In this document: positions 1-8,500 of the stretch, piece by piece | How the letters are laid out: every line of letters starts with the position of its first letter | Position numbering within the stretch: the stretch's first letter is position 1 | From: Magnetofaba australis IT-1 | Lineage (GTDB): Bacteria; Pseudomonadota; Magnetococcia; Magnetococcales; Magnetococcaceae | Length of the DNA stretch: 64,000 nt | Reading direction: 5' to 3' | Assembly (NCBI RefSeq): GCF_002109495.1 | Contig: NZ_LVJN01000004.1 | Coordinates: 1-64,000 of the forward strand | The notes under the pieces: model-generated | What the model was told of the DNA's origin: nothing | Databases searched by the model: none | Seen by the model: the letters and a program-made list of their open reading frames with translations, nothing else | Made by a program: the position numbers and the translations under genes

Positions 1-390
1 AATGAGTTGGCCGTTGCCCTGCGCGAAGTCGGGCGCATTGAACGCACGCTGTTCATCATCGATTGGGTTTTGGACGCCGATATGCAGCGCCGCGCCCAGA
101 TTGGCCTGAACAAGGGGGAATCCCACCATGCTCTGAAAAACGCCTTGCGGATAGGCCGTCAGGGGGAAATTCGGGACCGGACGAGCGAAGGTCAACATTA
201 CCGCATGGCGGGTCTGAATTTGCTCGCAGCAATCGTGATTTACTGGAATACAGCCCGATTGGGAGAAGCTGTGGCGCAAAGAAAACGCACCGGGTTGCCG
301 GTTCCACCCGAACTCCTGGCGCACATCTCGCCTCTCGGGTGGTCCCATATCCTGCTCACGGGTGAATACAGATGGCCAAAAAGACGGTGA
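1..390 (+). pseudogene. Tn3-family transposase, C-terminal fragment (cut by window edge)
   Basis: The frame is open from base 1, so the gene starts outside the window. The product matches the C-terminal end of Tn3-family TnpA: an IGLNKGE motif, then RQGEIRDR, NLLAAIVIYWNT, and the usual ending HISPLGWSHILLTGEY. The C-terminus is complete. The gene is followed seven bases later by a 38-bp Tn3-type terminal repeat (397-434), as expected for a real transposon end. Whether the rest of the gene is intact cannot be seen here. Confidence 0.85.
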
Positions 391-396
391 GCAATC

Positions 397-434
397 CTTA
401 GCGTGTCATTTCGCCCCCTACCGGATCAGACCCC
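397..434. repeat. 38-bp Tn3-type terminal inverted repeat, copy 1
   Basis: It begins CTTAGCGTG and ends GATCAGACCCC. Read on the other strand it starts GGGGTC and ends CTAAG, the classic form and length of Tn3-family ends. It lies directly after the first transposase fragment, where the transposon end belongs. Confidence 0.75.
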
Positions 435-440
435 GGCCAG

Positions 441-493
441 CTAACTGATATTTTGGTATGGGCGGCTGTCATGTTCCCGCTGAACCAGCACAG
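441..493. repeat. IS end remnant, copy 1 (pairs with 1813-1864)
   Basis: About 52 bases starting CTAACTGATATTTTGG and ending GCTGAACCAGCACA are repeated with a few mismatches at 1813-1864. There they follow the IS3-type transposase fragment. This is therefore probably the right end of the same IS. Here no transposase precedes it, so it is a scar. The Tn3 transposase fragment resumes almost at once after it. Confidence 0.65.
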
Positions 494-494
494 A

Positions 495-852
495 ACTGCG
501 TCGGCGCGTGCAAATCGGCTTGAACAAGGGCGAGGCCAAGAACGCTCTTGCCCGCGCCGTTTTCCTGAACCGGCTTGGTGAAATTCGCGACCGCAGTTTT
601 GAGAACCAGCGCTACCGTGCAAACGGCCTCAATTTGGTAGTGGCGGCCATCATCCTGTGGAACACGGTCTATCTGGAGCACGCAGTCCAGGCGCTGCGCG
701 ACTCGGGCAGGAAAATCGACGAACAGTTACTATCGCATCTTTCTCCGCTTGGCTGGGAGCACATCAACCTCACCGGCGACTACATTTGGCGGCAGAACAA
801 GCAGGTTGAGCAAGGCAAGTTCCGGCCACTACGAATACCCAGCGAGGCTTAG
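495..852 (+). pseudogene. Tn3-family transposase, second C-terminal fragment
   Basis: A second, diverged TnpA C-terminus: [33 protein letters not shown] and [18 protein letters not shown]. Homology begins right after the IS end at 441-493, so the 5' part was lost or replaced by an IS insertion. The stop lies inside the next 38-bp terminal repeat. It aligns with the first fragment but is clearly not a recent copy, so two different Tn3 elements landed here. Confidence 0.82.
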
Positions 853-885
853 CGTACGATTTTTTCCGTTTCGTGAGCTGACCCC
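848..885. repeat. 38-bp Tn3-type terminal inverted repeat, copy 2
   Basis: It begins CTTAGCGTACG and ends GAGCTGACCCC. The complementary strand starts GGGGTCAGCTC. It overlaps the stop of the second transposase fragment, as in intact Tn3 elements. Confidence 0.78.
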
Positions 886-984
886 GAATACTCCATCTCA
901 GATCTGGCCGAGCTCTTTTCAGTTTCGCGAGCAACTATCTATCGGACCCTTAAAAGAACCCCTGTCTGAGTTTTTTTGCAACAG

Positions 985-1305
985 AGCCCTCAGATCGATA
1001 CCACCACGGCAAGTGGACGGCTGATTTTCGGGATCTTCGCCACACTGGCGGATTTTGAGCGGGAGTTGATCCGGGAGCGGACCATGGCGGGACTCTCCGC
1101 CGCCCGCGCCAGAGGACGGAAGGGCGGGAGAAAATTTGCGCTGACCAAAGCCCAGGTGCGCTTGGCGCAAGCGGCTATGGCGAATCGGGACACTTCTGTT
1201 GCGGAGCTCTGTAAGGAGCTCGGAGTGAAGCCGGTGACGCTCTATCGCTACGTGGGACCCGGTGGCGAGCTGAGGAGTCACGGCAAACGCGTGCTCAACC
1301 CTTAG
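985..1305 (+). pseudogene. Serine recombinase (resolvase/invertase), C-terminal fragment
   Basis: The product carries the end of the resolvase catalytic domain (IDTTTASGRLIFGIFATLADFE, then ELIRERT and AARARGRKGG) and a C-terminal helix-turn-helix (VAELCKELGVKPVTLYRYV). The N-terminal catalytic part with the active-site serine is missing. It is the kind of TnpR carried by Tn3 elements. It ends in a further 38-bp terminal repeat, so it is probably the last gene of a third Tn3-type remnant. Confidence 0.82.
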
Positions 1306-1338
1306 CGTAGGATCTGACACTCAGCCGGAACAGACCCC
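1301..1338. repeat. 38-bp Tn3-type terminal inverted repeat, copy 3
   Basis: It begins CTTAGCGTAGG and ends GGAACAGACCCC. It has the same length, orientation and terminal bases as copies 1 and 2, but its middle differs. It contains the stop codon of the recombinase fragment. Confidence 0.75.
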
Positions 1339-1342
1339 GTCG

Positions 1343-1816
1343 ATGAAGGAAGATGAGGTTGAAGTGGTCCTGCTCCGAGCTCAGGAGGCCTATCCGGAAG
1401 CTAAGCCGCGGCTGATCTCAGACAATGGGCCGCAGTTCGTTGCCAACGATTTTAAGGCGTTCATCCGGGAATCCGGCATGACGCATGTGAGGACTTCGCC
1501 TTACTATCCGCAGAGCAACGGAAAGCTGGAGCGTTTTCACGGTAGTTTGAAGCGTGAGTGCATTCGGCCTCAGACGCCATTATCGCTGGAAGATGCCCAA
1601 CGGGTTGTGGGAAAGTACGTCGAGCATTACAACACCCGGCGGCTCCATAGCGCCATCGACTACGTCACCCCACAGGATCGCCTGGAAGGGCGGCATGTGC
1701 AGATCCTGGCCGAACGAGATGAAAAGCTTGAGGCGGCCAGAGAACGGCGTCGGACGACGCACCAAAAGCAGTCTTTTCAGCCATCCCAAAAAATGGCTGA
1801 AAAGGCGAACGGCTAA
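1343..1816 (+). pseudogene. IS3-family transposase, C-terminal (rve/DDE) fragment
   Basis: The product shows the second half of an IS3-type integrase core: ISDNGPQF (second Asp), SPYYPQSNGKLERFHGSLKRE (catalytic Glu) and the NTRRLHSAI motif typical of OrfB. The N-terminal part with the first Asp and all of OrfA are absent. The frame begins five bases after Tn3 repeat 3, so the element was truncated. It is followed by an IS end. Confidence 0.85.
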
Positions 1817-1864
1817 CTGATATTTTGGCTTAGGCGGTTGTCATGTTTCCGCTGAACCAGCACA
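1813..1864. repeat. IS end, copy 2 (right end of the IS3-type remnant)
   Basis: It matches 441-492 with only a few mismatches and begins at the stop codon of the IS3-type transposase fragment. That position fits the right terminal region of the IS. The 180 bases from here to 2048 hold no gene I can support. Confidence 0.65.
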
Positions 1865-2000
1865 CATCAACTTCGGGAGAACCAAATCCGCTGATAGCCC
1901 TGCCAGATCAACTCAGTGTCAGATCCCCTGTGGTGGGTTTGGTACCTTTATGCAGACGGACCCAGGATACGCCACCTGATCACTTCTCGCTCATACACAA

Positions 2001-2038
2001 CTTTCGATCATAGCTCATCGGAATACGCAGCTGACCCC
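2001..2038. repeat. Possible fourth, degenerate Tn3-type end
   Basis: It starts CTTTCGATCATAGCTC and ends CGCAGCTGACCCC, exactly 38 bases. The outer end matches the Tn3 pattern but the inner end does not keep CTTAG. It lies next to the first non-mobile gene and may mark the edge of the insertion zone. This rests on one short end match. Confidence 0.3.
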
Positions 2039-2048
2039 TCTTTGCGCA

Positions 2049-3812
2049 TTAACGATACGTTTTTATCAGAAACCCCTTAATACCGAGCGCAGTCATGCTT
2101 TCAGCCGCCAAATCCGCCTCTGGACGGGATTCAAAAGGACCTGCTAAAGCACAGTAAAGTGTTGAACTTGTTCTTCTTACAGTACGTTGATAAACAGGCA
2201 GGCTACGGGCTTGGACTTTGGCCAAAATTTTGTGCGAACTCTGCTCGGAGCCATAGCAGCCAATCGCAATATAGTACCCGACCTGCTCACTGGCTGGAGG
2301 TGGCGCATACGCCACCAGTTTGGTTATTGGTTTGGTTTTTTGGCCAAGTCTGACGACAGAGCTTGTTTTGTCAACAGGCTTTGCTGGTTTGACAACAGGC
2401 GTTTGTGATGATGCGCCCGCCTCTTTCACTGGGGATGACGCAGGAGCAGCAGGTGCTGAGACTGCTTTTGAAATAGGAGTCTGATTGTTTGATACAGCAG
2501 GGGAGCCCATTGTAGTTAGAGAGGAAAAATCGATCTTTGGCGGCGCTTTTTGTGTCTCCACACGCATAGAAAACTCCGGATACCGCTCGGTCCAATAAGC
2601 GACATTATCCGGTTTTTTGAGAAGATGCGCCATCAACAGACGCACCTGATCATGCGCTTTGATCAAACTTAGCTCATTGGACTCGGCAGTGTATTCCTTA
2701 CCGAGATCTTGCGCCCATTGCGCCGCCAGTTTTGGCATTTCGCTCAGGTCGTTTTGGCCGATCTGTTTCCCACGCAGTGTAAAACTGTCGCCTAGGGAGC
2801 GATCCCCGACGCTGCCTAAAAGCGCGCCAACCGCAATCAACCAACGCGCGTGTTTTAAGCTCCCTAGACCATAGATGCGGGATACGATCGTTTCAACTCG
2901 TTGCAGTTCCGCTTTGGCGCCGCCTGAAGCGCCGGTTCTGGCTTTCAGTATAGCGCCCATGGTCGCCGCTTCCATCCAAAAGGCGTTCTCTTCTGCGCTC
3001 ATTTGCGTGTGCCCCCCGCCCACATCCGCCAATGCGGCGGCCATCGACTGCATGGCCTCGTCCATGCGGTTAAGGCGAGCGAAAAGTAGAGCGTTGAGAA
3101 ACTTTAACCGGGCTCTCTGTAACCGCGTGGCGTTGGGTTGGCGACCAGACCAACCACCCTCAAGCGCTTGAATTTCTGTTTGCGCTTCTCCCAACTGGCC
3201 ACGCGCTAGCAATATTTCGATATTGAGCAGACGCGCGGCGATGGACTCGGCGTGAAATGGTCCCAACTGCTCCGTTAATTCAGGAATAGACTGGTTCATC
3301 AGTACTGTTGCGCTCGCGAGAGCTGAACCACGGGTTAAAACCGTCTGGGCCAGACCGGAGCGGGCGCGCGCCAGGCCTAAATTCATGCGCTTGACCCAAC
3401 TGGCCGTCAAGCGCGGTTTGGCGCGTTGTTGTACCAGCAAGGCATTGAATTTACGTGTGGCGAGTTCATAGCGCTCATAGGCTAGATCAATCTCGGAGAC
3501 TTGTGTGGTGAGCGCCATGATGCGCGCATAGTTCGGCGGTTTGCTGAAAGTGGCCAGTTTGAGCGCGCGCTCTAAGTAGGGTTCGGCCAGCTCAAAACGC
3601 CCCTGCGCCAAGTAGAGATCGCCGATCTCTTGAAGCAGTGTGATCTGATCTTCTTTGCTCGAAGCGCTATCCAGAGCGATTTGCCGAAGTTCAACCAAAG
3701 CTTCGCGCAATCGCGGGCTTTCGGCTTGAGCTGGGTTTAGCAAAACTGCAAACGCCAATGCGCAGCAGAGCGTCACAAGCATCTGGAATGTATGAAAATG
3801 GGACGATTTCAT
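2049..3812 (-). CDS. Exported TPR protein with C-terminal SPOR domain
   Basis: 587 aa. An N-terminal signal peptide (hydrophobic stretch, AQA cleavage-like site near residue 30) is followed by TPR-like helical repeats (for example LGDLYLAQGRFELAEPYLERAL-type units near residues 60-90). A Pro/Ala/Ser-rich linker spans about 430-500. The last ~80 residues (from VGYYIAIGCYGSEQ to the end) look like a SPOR domain, which binds septal or denuded peptidoglycan. Its start overlaps the stop of the upstream gene (ATGA), so it is coupled to the motor-like operon. Its role here is inferred: a periplasmic anchor or scaffold at the wall. It is the last gene of the operon. Confidence 0.75.
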   Translation of the reverse strand: MKSSHFHTFQMLVTLCCALAFAVLLNPAQAESPRLREALVELRQIALDSASSKEDQITLLQEIGDLYLAQGRFELAEPYLERALKLATFSKPPNYARIMALTTQVSEIDLAYERYELATRKFNALLVQQRAKPRLTASWVKRMNLGLARARSGLAQTVLTRGSALASATVLMNQSIPELTEQLGPFHAESIAARLLNIEILLARGQLGEAQTEIQALEGGWSGRQPNATRLQRARLKFLNALLFARLNRMDEAMQSMAAALADVGGGHTQMSAEENAFWMEAATMGAILKARTGASGGAKAELQRVETIVSRIYGLGSLKHARWLIAVGALLGSVGDRSLGDSFTLRGKQIGQNDLSEMPKLAAQWAQDLGKEYTAESNELSLIKAHDQVRLLMAHLLKKPDNVAYWTERYPEFSMRVETQKAPPKIDFSSLTTMGSPAVSNNQTPISKAVSAPAAPASSPVKEAGASSQTPVVKPAKPVDKTSSVVRLGQKTKPITKLVAYAPPPASEQVGYYIAIGCYGSEQSSHKILAKVQARSLPVYQRTVRRTSSTLYCALAGPFESRPEADLAAESMTALGIKGFLIKTYR

Positions 3813-4198
3813 GAAAAATTCTGTATTTTCCGCAGCGTTCCGAGCATCGCCATCAAGCGTCTCCCCTCCTCACGACTGATGTGGCGCGCATAGACAGCAT
3901 CCAGAATTCGGCCAATGCCACGCTCAAAATCCTCTGCGCTGCATAGCGTCGGGATTTCAACTCGTTGGGAGAGTTTCTGCTCCTGTCGCACAGGAGCCGG
4001 GCCGTGCTCCAGTTGTTCCACACACTGTTGTAGGGCGGTTTGATCCCCCTGGGCGGCGCGCCCCATGGCCAGTTGCCGCGCACGGTCCAAAAAAGCGTCT
4101 CCCGCTTTGCGCACCCAACTGCCATGGGCGTTGCGACGCCGAATGGGGTTGCCGCGTTTGGCGTTTTGAGCTGATTTGACAAACGGGTTTTCCATCAT
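3809..4198 (-). CDS. Hypothetical basic protein, 129 aa
   Basis: I do not recognise the family. The protein starts with a basic, Arg/Asn-rich stretch (about 40 residues), then has an Ala/Gln-rich helix and a predicted helical C-terminus (ERGIGRILDAVYARHISREEG, RRLMAMLGTLRKI). There is no signal peptide or membrane segment. I chose the ATG at 4198, behind a purine-rich GGTAGG, over an upstream start at 4246. Its stop overlaps the start of the TPR-SPOR gene, so the two are translationally coupled. Confidence 0.6.
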   Translation of the reverse strand: MMENPFVKSAQNAKRGNPIRRRNAHGSWVRKAGDAFLDRARQLAMGRAAQGDQTALQQCVEQLEHGPAPVRQEQKLSQRVEIPTLCSAEDFERGIGRILDAVYARHISREEGRRLMAMLGTLRKIQNFS

Positions 4199-4276
4199 CG
4201 TGCCTACCTTCGGTTCTCGGCAGAGCCAGTATTTTGCAGACCACACAATGGTTCGCCCGTCTGTCTATCCGCCAAT

Positions 4277-5488
4277 TCAGCGCTTGAAAAATTGATTCAA
4301 CGCACTGTAGAAGGCCGGATCGTCCGAGCTGTCGCGCGGGGGGCGACTCTGCACGCCGCCGCCCGCACTCTGTGGCCTGTCCGCAACGGGCGGCGCCGCG
4401 CTCTCAATCTCCTCCCGCCTGTCCACTTCATGCCCGGCAGGCGTTTGCTCCGCCGCAGCTTCGGGTTCAGTGGGCATGACCGCCGGGGGCTTTGCTACAT
4501 TGATGCGCGTTTTGCTGCTCTCTTTGGCGTGCATAGAGTTGCGCGCGCGCTGCGCCAATATGGGTTTGGGTTGCTCCTGTGGGCTTTGTTGTGCCTGGAC
4601 TGGGGGCTGCGCAACCTGCTGATCAGTCCCAAGCCCCGGCTTATGGGGGGAACTGGACTGCAATATGCGTGCAAGTTTGAGGAATCCCACATCCATTCCA
4701 GACAGATCCTCCGCGTTTACAAAGCCTTGGGATTTCAAGTTCGACAGCGTCTTAGCCATAGCGCTGACCACACGGATTACTTCGGAATCGGTGATTGGGG
4801 CGCCGCCGCGCAATTTGTTACTCAGCCACGCCACATCGTGGGAAAATTGTTCCGCCAACTGCGTGTTGCAGTCGGCAATCTTGGGTTGTAAAAACGCCAG
4901 GAGTTTCAGCATGCCGGTCTCCATGGCGCTGAGCGGCGCCGCCTCTTGCTGAGGCGTTGGCATGCTGGCCGGGCGCGTATCATCCGGGGCTTGCAGAGCG
5001 GGATCCGAACTGGGCGCGGCTAACATCTCGCCTGGCGGATCATCGGCGTCCGGCAATGGGATGCTGGGAGCGTCAGCGGCGACTTTTTTCGGCTCTGGCG
5101 GTGGCGACCAACTGGAGCGTTTAGCGCGGCGCACGACGGGTTCGCCAGCCCCTATTTCGGAAGCTTCTGCAATAGGGGCGCTCTGAGGGCTGGGTGACGG
5201 CGCTGATTTACTGGGGAGCAGTTGCGCGCTTACCGCGTGACACAGCGCGTCGACGAAACGCGTTCCCTCTTGCTCCACCAAGGTAGTGACCGCGTCTACA
5301 TCCATCGATTGGGGCGCATGTTGGGATATCTTGCGTAGATTGCCGCCAATTTGCTCAGCAAGCGCCTGAAACCATTGATGGCTTTGAGACTGAATCCACT
5401 CTGCCAAAGCACGGTTCAGCGCATCGGCCTGCTGCGACCATTCGAGACTCTCTGCTTGTGGGGGCGAACTATCGCCATTCCCGCTCAT
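4277..5488 (-). CDS. Hypothetical protein of the motor-like operon, 403 aa
   Basis: No family recognised. It has a helical N-terminus of about 90 residues rich in Gln/Ala (WSQQADALNRALAEW). A Pro/Ser-rich linker follows, then a conserved-looking helical segment near the middle (METGMLKLLAFLQPKIADCN, MDVGFLKLARILQ) and a second disordered Pro/Gln-rich tail. No membrane segment is seen, so it is probably cytoplasmic. The ATG at 5488 has a good AAAGGA site; the upstream ATG lacks one. It lies between the PilZ-like protein and two small genes in the same direction. Confidence 0.65.
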   Translation of the reverse strand: MSGNGDSSPPQAESLEWSQQADALNRALAEWIQSQSHQWFQALAEQIGGNLRKISQHAPQSMDVDAVTTLVEQEGTRFVDALCHAVSAQLLPSKSAPSPSPQSAPIAEASEIGAGEPVVRRAKRSSWSPPPEPKKVAADAPSIPLPDADDPPGEMLAAPSSDPALQAPDDTRPASMPTPQQEAAPLSAMETGMLKLLAFLQPKIADCNTQLAEQFSHDVAWLSNKLRGGAPITDSEVIRVVSAMAKTLSNLKSQGFVNAEDLSGMDVGFLKLARILQSSSPHKPGLGTDQQVAQPPVQAQQSPQEQPKPILAQRARNSMHAKESSKTRINVAKPPAVMPTEPEAAAEQTPAGHEVDRREEIESAAPPVADRPQSAGGGVQSRPPRDSSDDPAFYSALNQFFKR

Positions 5489-5588
5489 GGTAAAATCCTT
5501 TGTAGAGTGTTCGCTAGCATCGCAATACGAAGAGATGAACATTGCAGCGCATAGGCGGCAGACAATAGCGACCGGTCAATTTTACGCT

Positions 5589-8500
5589 TTAAAAAGTAAA
5601 TTGGTTGAAGATCTCCTGCATGACCAATAGTCCAAAGCGAGAGGTGTCTTCGGTTATGGTCAACATGACATGGTTCCCCTGCACGCGCACGATTCGACAG
5701 GGGAATCCGGGTTCATCGATAAACCTGCTCAAGTGAAAAACGCCGTGCGCATTGGCTTGTAAACCATGCTGACCATTGTGGATAACCATCTGCACGCCGG
5801 TAATGCTGATATCCTCTGTTTCGCCTTGTAGCACCCACCCCTCTTCGGTAATCAATTCCGCTTGCGAAACATGTGCCGAGCGCTCAGCCTGCCGTCCAGA
5901 GTATTGCGGTTCGCTGGCGCGCGTCAGAGACTCGGGGGCGCCTGGCGCCTGGAACATGGTGTTGCGGGATCTGGGTGCGACGGTTTTGCGTGGCGTGATA
6001 TTGCGTGTAGAGCGCACCACTTGTTGGCCATAACGGGGGTGAATCTCCTGTGGCGAGGGTGCAAGCGGCTGGGGCGCTCTAGCCTCTGCCAAAGAGGGCG
6101 CGCTCTGCGGTGCGTTAAAGAGCCCGGCCAGTTCCGGCGGCAGATCCAGAGCCTCTAGCTGTGCGGACATTGGCGGCTCGGACTGCGGCGAGTCCAGATG
6201 TTGCACAGTGGGCGGTGCGCTCGGACGGTCGATGGTTTCAGGCTGGGGGGCGGGTATCATTTCCCTGGGGTTAGTGGGATTTTCCAACGAATCAGGGGCA
6301 TGGCTGAGGGGGGGCGCCGTCTGTGCCGTAGGCTCGGCGGACGCAGCAAACTCAAAGTGATCGATCTCTTGCCCATCGGCGGACGACGCTTCCAGGGCCG
6401 AGGGCGTCTCATTTTGTCGCGTTACGCGGGTGCCCGGCTCAAAGTGCAAAGAGACATCCACGGACATGCGCGCATCTTCAACTTTCGACTTTAACTGTTT
6501 GATCCGGTTATGCAGTTGGCTCAGTTGCTGTAGGGTATGTTCCGGACCCTCATCGCTGGTGGGACTTTCATTCAATTCGTTGGTGACACGCGTGATCTGA
6601 TCCACCTCATTTTCAATCTGCGTGTGAAGTTGCGCGCCGCTCATGGACTCCCAGCGTCCGCCGCGACCGGAGCTGACTGAGTTCATTTTCAGATGCATCA
6701 GGTCGCGTTTGACCCCCATGGCGATTTCGTGAATCTCCTGTACGAATTCGCGGGTTTTGGATTTGACCTGAATCTCCGTAGTAGCGTGCTGATGTGCGTC
6801 GAGGACCAACCGCTGGATTTCACGGAACTGCTCGAGCAGGGTAAAGGATGCGGTTTTCTCATCATACATTATGGTTTCTATATGTTTGTAATCATTATCA
6901 GAGATATCAACCACATCCGTACTCTGGCAATTCTTCCCAATGCCGATAATGCGTTTACTCTCCTCTTCAATATGATTCAGAACAACGCTATACTGCCTCA
7001 AGGAGAGCCTTAGAGTTTTTCCCCAAGTCTCAGATATGCCTTCCAGTTGGTTCAGAGTTTCGGGGATGATTTTATCTCGCAGTTGCGGAATCTCATCCAG
7101 CGCAATCCGAGCTTCGGGCAGGGCGTTTTTAATCGCCAGAAGCTTGGTCTGCGACTCCGAGGTTGATATGACGATGGATTTGACCCAGTCAAAACGGGTA
7201 AATCTCAAGGAGGGTTCGGGCGCTTGGGCGAAGCTGACAATAAACAATTTATGGTAGAGCGTGCGCGTTAGCAGCCGCAACATGAGCAACTGCTTTGGCG
7301 TCTTGGCGCTACGGAGCGAAGAGTTCGTTTTGCGTACGCTTTTAGCGCTTAGCGCTAGCCGGTTACGACTGCTGCGTGCAGGGCGCTCATCGTGTTTCTC
7401 TTCTTCGAAGCCGTCACCAGTGATCACTTCATCCGTTGATTTTTGCGCCGTTTTTTTCACACTTTCGAGCAGTGCGCGTTGCTGTGCTGGCGGCTGGAAC
7501 AGATCCCGAAACTCAATGGTGGGCGGGCTGGCGGTGACCTTTGTCACATACTGGCAAAATTTCGAAAAATTTTCTTTTGTCTCTTCAATACCACTCTCTA
7601 TCGAAAGTTGAACCTCGTAGAGCATTCTATTTTCGTCAGCGACGGTTTCGATCGTGAAACCGGGAAAAAGGGCATTCCACACGCAGTTTGTCTTATTCCT
7701 ATGGTTGCTCAGGTCTTCAATTAACTCCGCCCAAGCGTTATAGATCGCAATCTGTTCAATGCGCACGCTGGTGAACAGTCCAAACATCCAATAGCGAAAC
7801 CGCCTGAATGGGTGCAGAGTTTGCGGGTGATGAGTCTGTGGGGCCCACCGCTGCGCGCAACGAAAAATCACATCCCGCAGAGAGATCGTTGAAGGCGTTG
7901 GCAACCAGTTGGTGGCAATGCGCACCGGTTCGCCCGTTTTGAAGAGGCTCTGAAGCTGTGTTGCAGTCTCCTTTTGCCAGTTCAGAAGATCCTCTTGTCG
8001 CGCGTTGAGCTCTTTGGCGTCCTCACGGCCCAAACGCGCGGTAAATAATGCGAAAAACAGCAGATCGGCTAAGTCGATGCTAATCGCCAGGCAGAGGATG
8101 ACGGTCAGGATGAAGGTGGCCATGGCCAAGCCATGCTCCTCCTCTAAGAAGCGCTTGAGTTCGTCCAGCCCCTTATGTGTCGCTGCGGGAATCACCCCCT
8201 TCTTGAGCGCTTCAATCCCTTCGATGGGGCGTACATCCACGTTGGCGGAGATTCGATAGCTGTCGCGCCGCGCCGCGCCAAACTTGTCCACCTGTTCGAG
8301 CACGCGCACATGGGTGGAAATAATGGCGTTCAACTCCGCGGCAACGCTATCGTAGAGGTTTTTACTCCTCTCCAAATGGCTTGTGATGCGACGCACCAGG
8401 TTATTGACGTCATAGTGTTCCAACGCCATTAATCGCGCCACTTCATCAAACTCGTAGCTTTTGAGGGTCATCATGCTATCGAGTTGTTTGGTTAATTTAT

